Below are positions 63,692 to 64,000 of a stretch of 64,000 nt of DNA, in pieces. Where the stretch lies: contig CAWFGW010000029.1 in NCBI GenBank assembly GCA_963815495.1, positions 1-64,000 of the forward strand, in the 5' to 3' direction. The notes under the pieces are model-generated. The model saw nothing but the letters and a program-made list of their open reading frames with translations, was not told the DNA's origin and ran no database searches. Made by a program: the position numbers and the translations under genes. The stretch is from CAWFGW01 sp963815495 (GTDB lineage: Bacteria > Bacteroidota > Bacteroidia > Cytophagales > JAAEPT01). Numbering within the stretch: the first letter of the stretch is position 1; each line of letters opens with the position of its first letter.

Positions 63692-63976
63692 ATGAAAATA
63701 CAAGCAATAATATTAACCGCAGTAATAAGTTTATTCACTCTTCAAGCTCAAGCTGTTGAACGAAAAACTGGACCAAAAGTTAAAAACGTTAAATCTAGTG
63801 AGCGATTAGCAGACGTTGAAAAAATAACAATTGAAAAAGTTGAGCCAGTAAAAGGACCAGAAAGCAAAAACATAAAAGCAACAGAACGATTGGCAAATGT
63901 TGAAAAAACTACCTCTCAGAAAGTTGAAGTGTTAAAAGGTCCACAAGCTAAAAACTATAGACCTTATAGAAAATAA
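63692..63976 (+). CDS. Small basic secreted repeat peptide, copy 3
   Basis: 94 residues, equal to copy 1 except Asn41 changed to Asp (RLADVEK) in the first internal repeat. The upstream region is that of copy 2, so this unit is a mosaic of the two. The terminator lies beyond the window end. Confidence 0.8.
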   Translation: MKIQAIILTAVISLFTLQAQAVERKTGPKVKNVKSSERLADVEKITIEKVEPVKGPESKNIKATERLANVEKTTSQKVEVLKGPQAKNYRPYRK

Positions 63977-64000
63977 TAATCATAAGAGTTAATTGAAAAG

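Larger units (their letters stand above)
62501..64000 (+). repeat. Tandem 530-bp array, three copies
   Basis: Units start at 62501, 63031 and 63561 with a period of exactly 530 bases, each holding a 94-codon gene with its own leader and terminator; the third is cut at the window end and more may follow. Copies 2 and 3 share the same upstream region, while copy 1 differs in its first ~70 upstream bases. In coding sequence copies 1 and 3 agree more closely than either with copy 2, suggesting gene conversion or repeated recombination. Confidence 0.92.

Noticed and set aside
62501..64000. CRISPR-like array from regular repeats
   Set aside because: The period is 530 bp, the repeats encode a protein with signal peptide and terminator, and there are no short spacers.

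Overview
The window comes from a low-GC marine- or freshwater-type Bacteroidota genome, most likely class Flavobacteriia. This is inferred from type IX secretion (T9SS) C-terminal sorting domains on several secreted proteins, a giant SprB-repeat protein, a LytS/LytTR pair, a GGM-tailed GroEL next to GroES, TAnnTTTG-like -7 boxes and weak ribosome binding sites. No rRNA or CRISPR array is present. One tRNA gene (Arg, anticodon TCG) is seen.

Layout. 1-13.3 kb: a co-directional surface or secretion locus of a 5'-cut 1.3k-residue beta-rich protein, a fibronectin-III protein and a 2.3k-residue SprB-repeat T9SS substrate; it faces a truncated T9SS protein across a very strong hairpin. 14.7-18.6 kb: small housekeeping or conserved genes (PfpI/DJ-1, guanine-deaminase-like, DUF2237) and a Vms1-like (VLRF1) candidate release factor. 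18.7-20.8 kb: ornithine aminotransferase and arginase, divergent, forming arginine catabolism. 20.8-22.8 kb: a secreted GH9 endoglucanase. 23.3-36.8 kb: glycosyltransferase, MiaE-like hydroxylase, OmpA/PD40 protein, a MarR-MFP-RND-TolC efflux operon, a peroxiredoxin and a SulP transporter. Seven genes here are broken by single-base indels, almost all +1. 37.6-39.6 kb: intact groES-groEL. 40-48 kb: POT transporter, an LpxH-like/glycosyltransferase/GH1 operon and a divergent sensor kinase/LytTR regulator.

48.4-57.8 kb: a roughly 9.2-kb integrative element in the 3' end of tRNA-Arg(TCG). It has a tyrosine integrase beside the tRNA, a duplicated tRNA 3' end plus terminator at the far side, an XRE regulator, small unknown genes, a large MORN-repeat secreted protein, a winged-helix protein, an HNH endonuclease and an unrecognised 305-residue protein. 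57.8-62.4 kb: PAP2 phosphatase, an acidic lipoprotein, two DEAD-box helicases and an AI-2E/PerM family protein. 62.5-64 kb: three tandem 530-bp copies of a gene for a small basic secreted repeat peptide, running off the window.

Most notable points: the cluster of 16 frameshifts in 24.1-39.9 kb (consensus error, gene decay or +1 recoding; five of the fourteen +1 sites follow a CTT codon with A next), the tRNA-integrated element, the bacterial Vms1-like protein, a SulP-STAS protein with an extra C-terminal domain, and the tandem peptide array.
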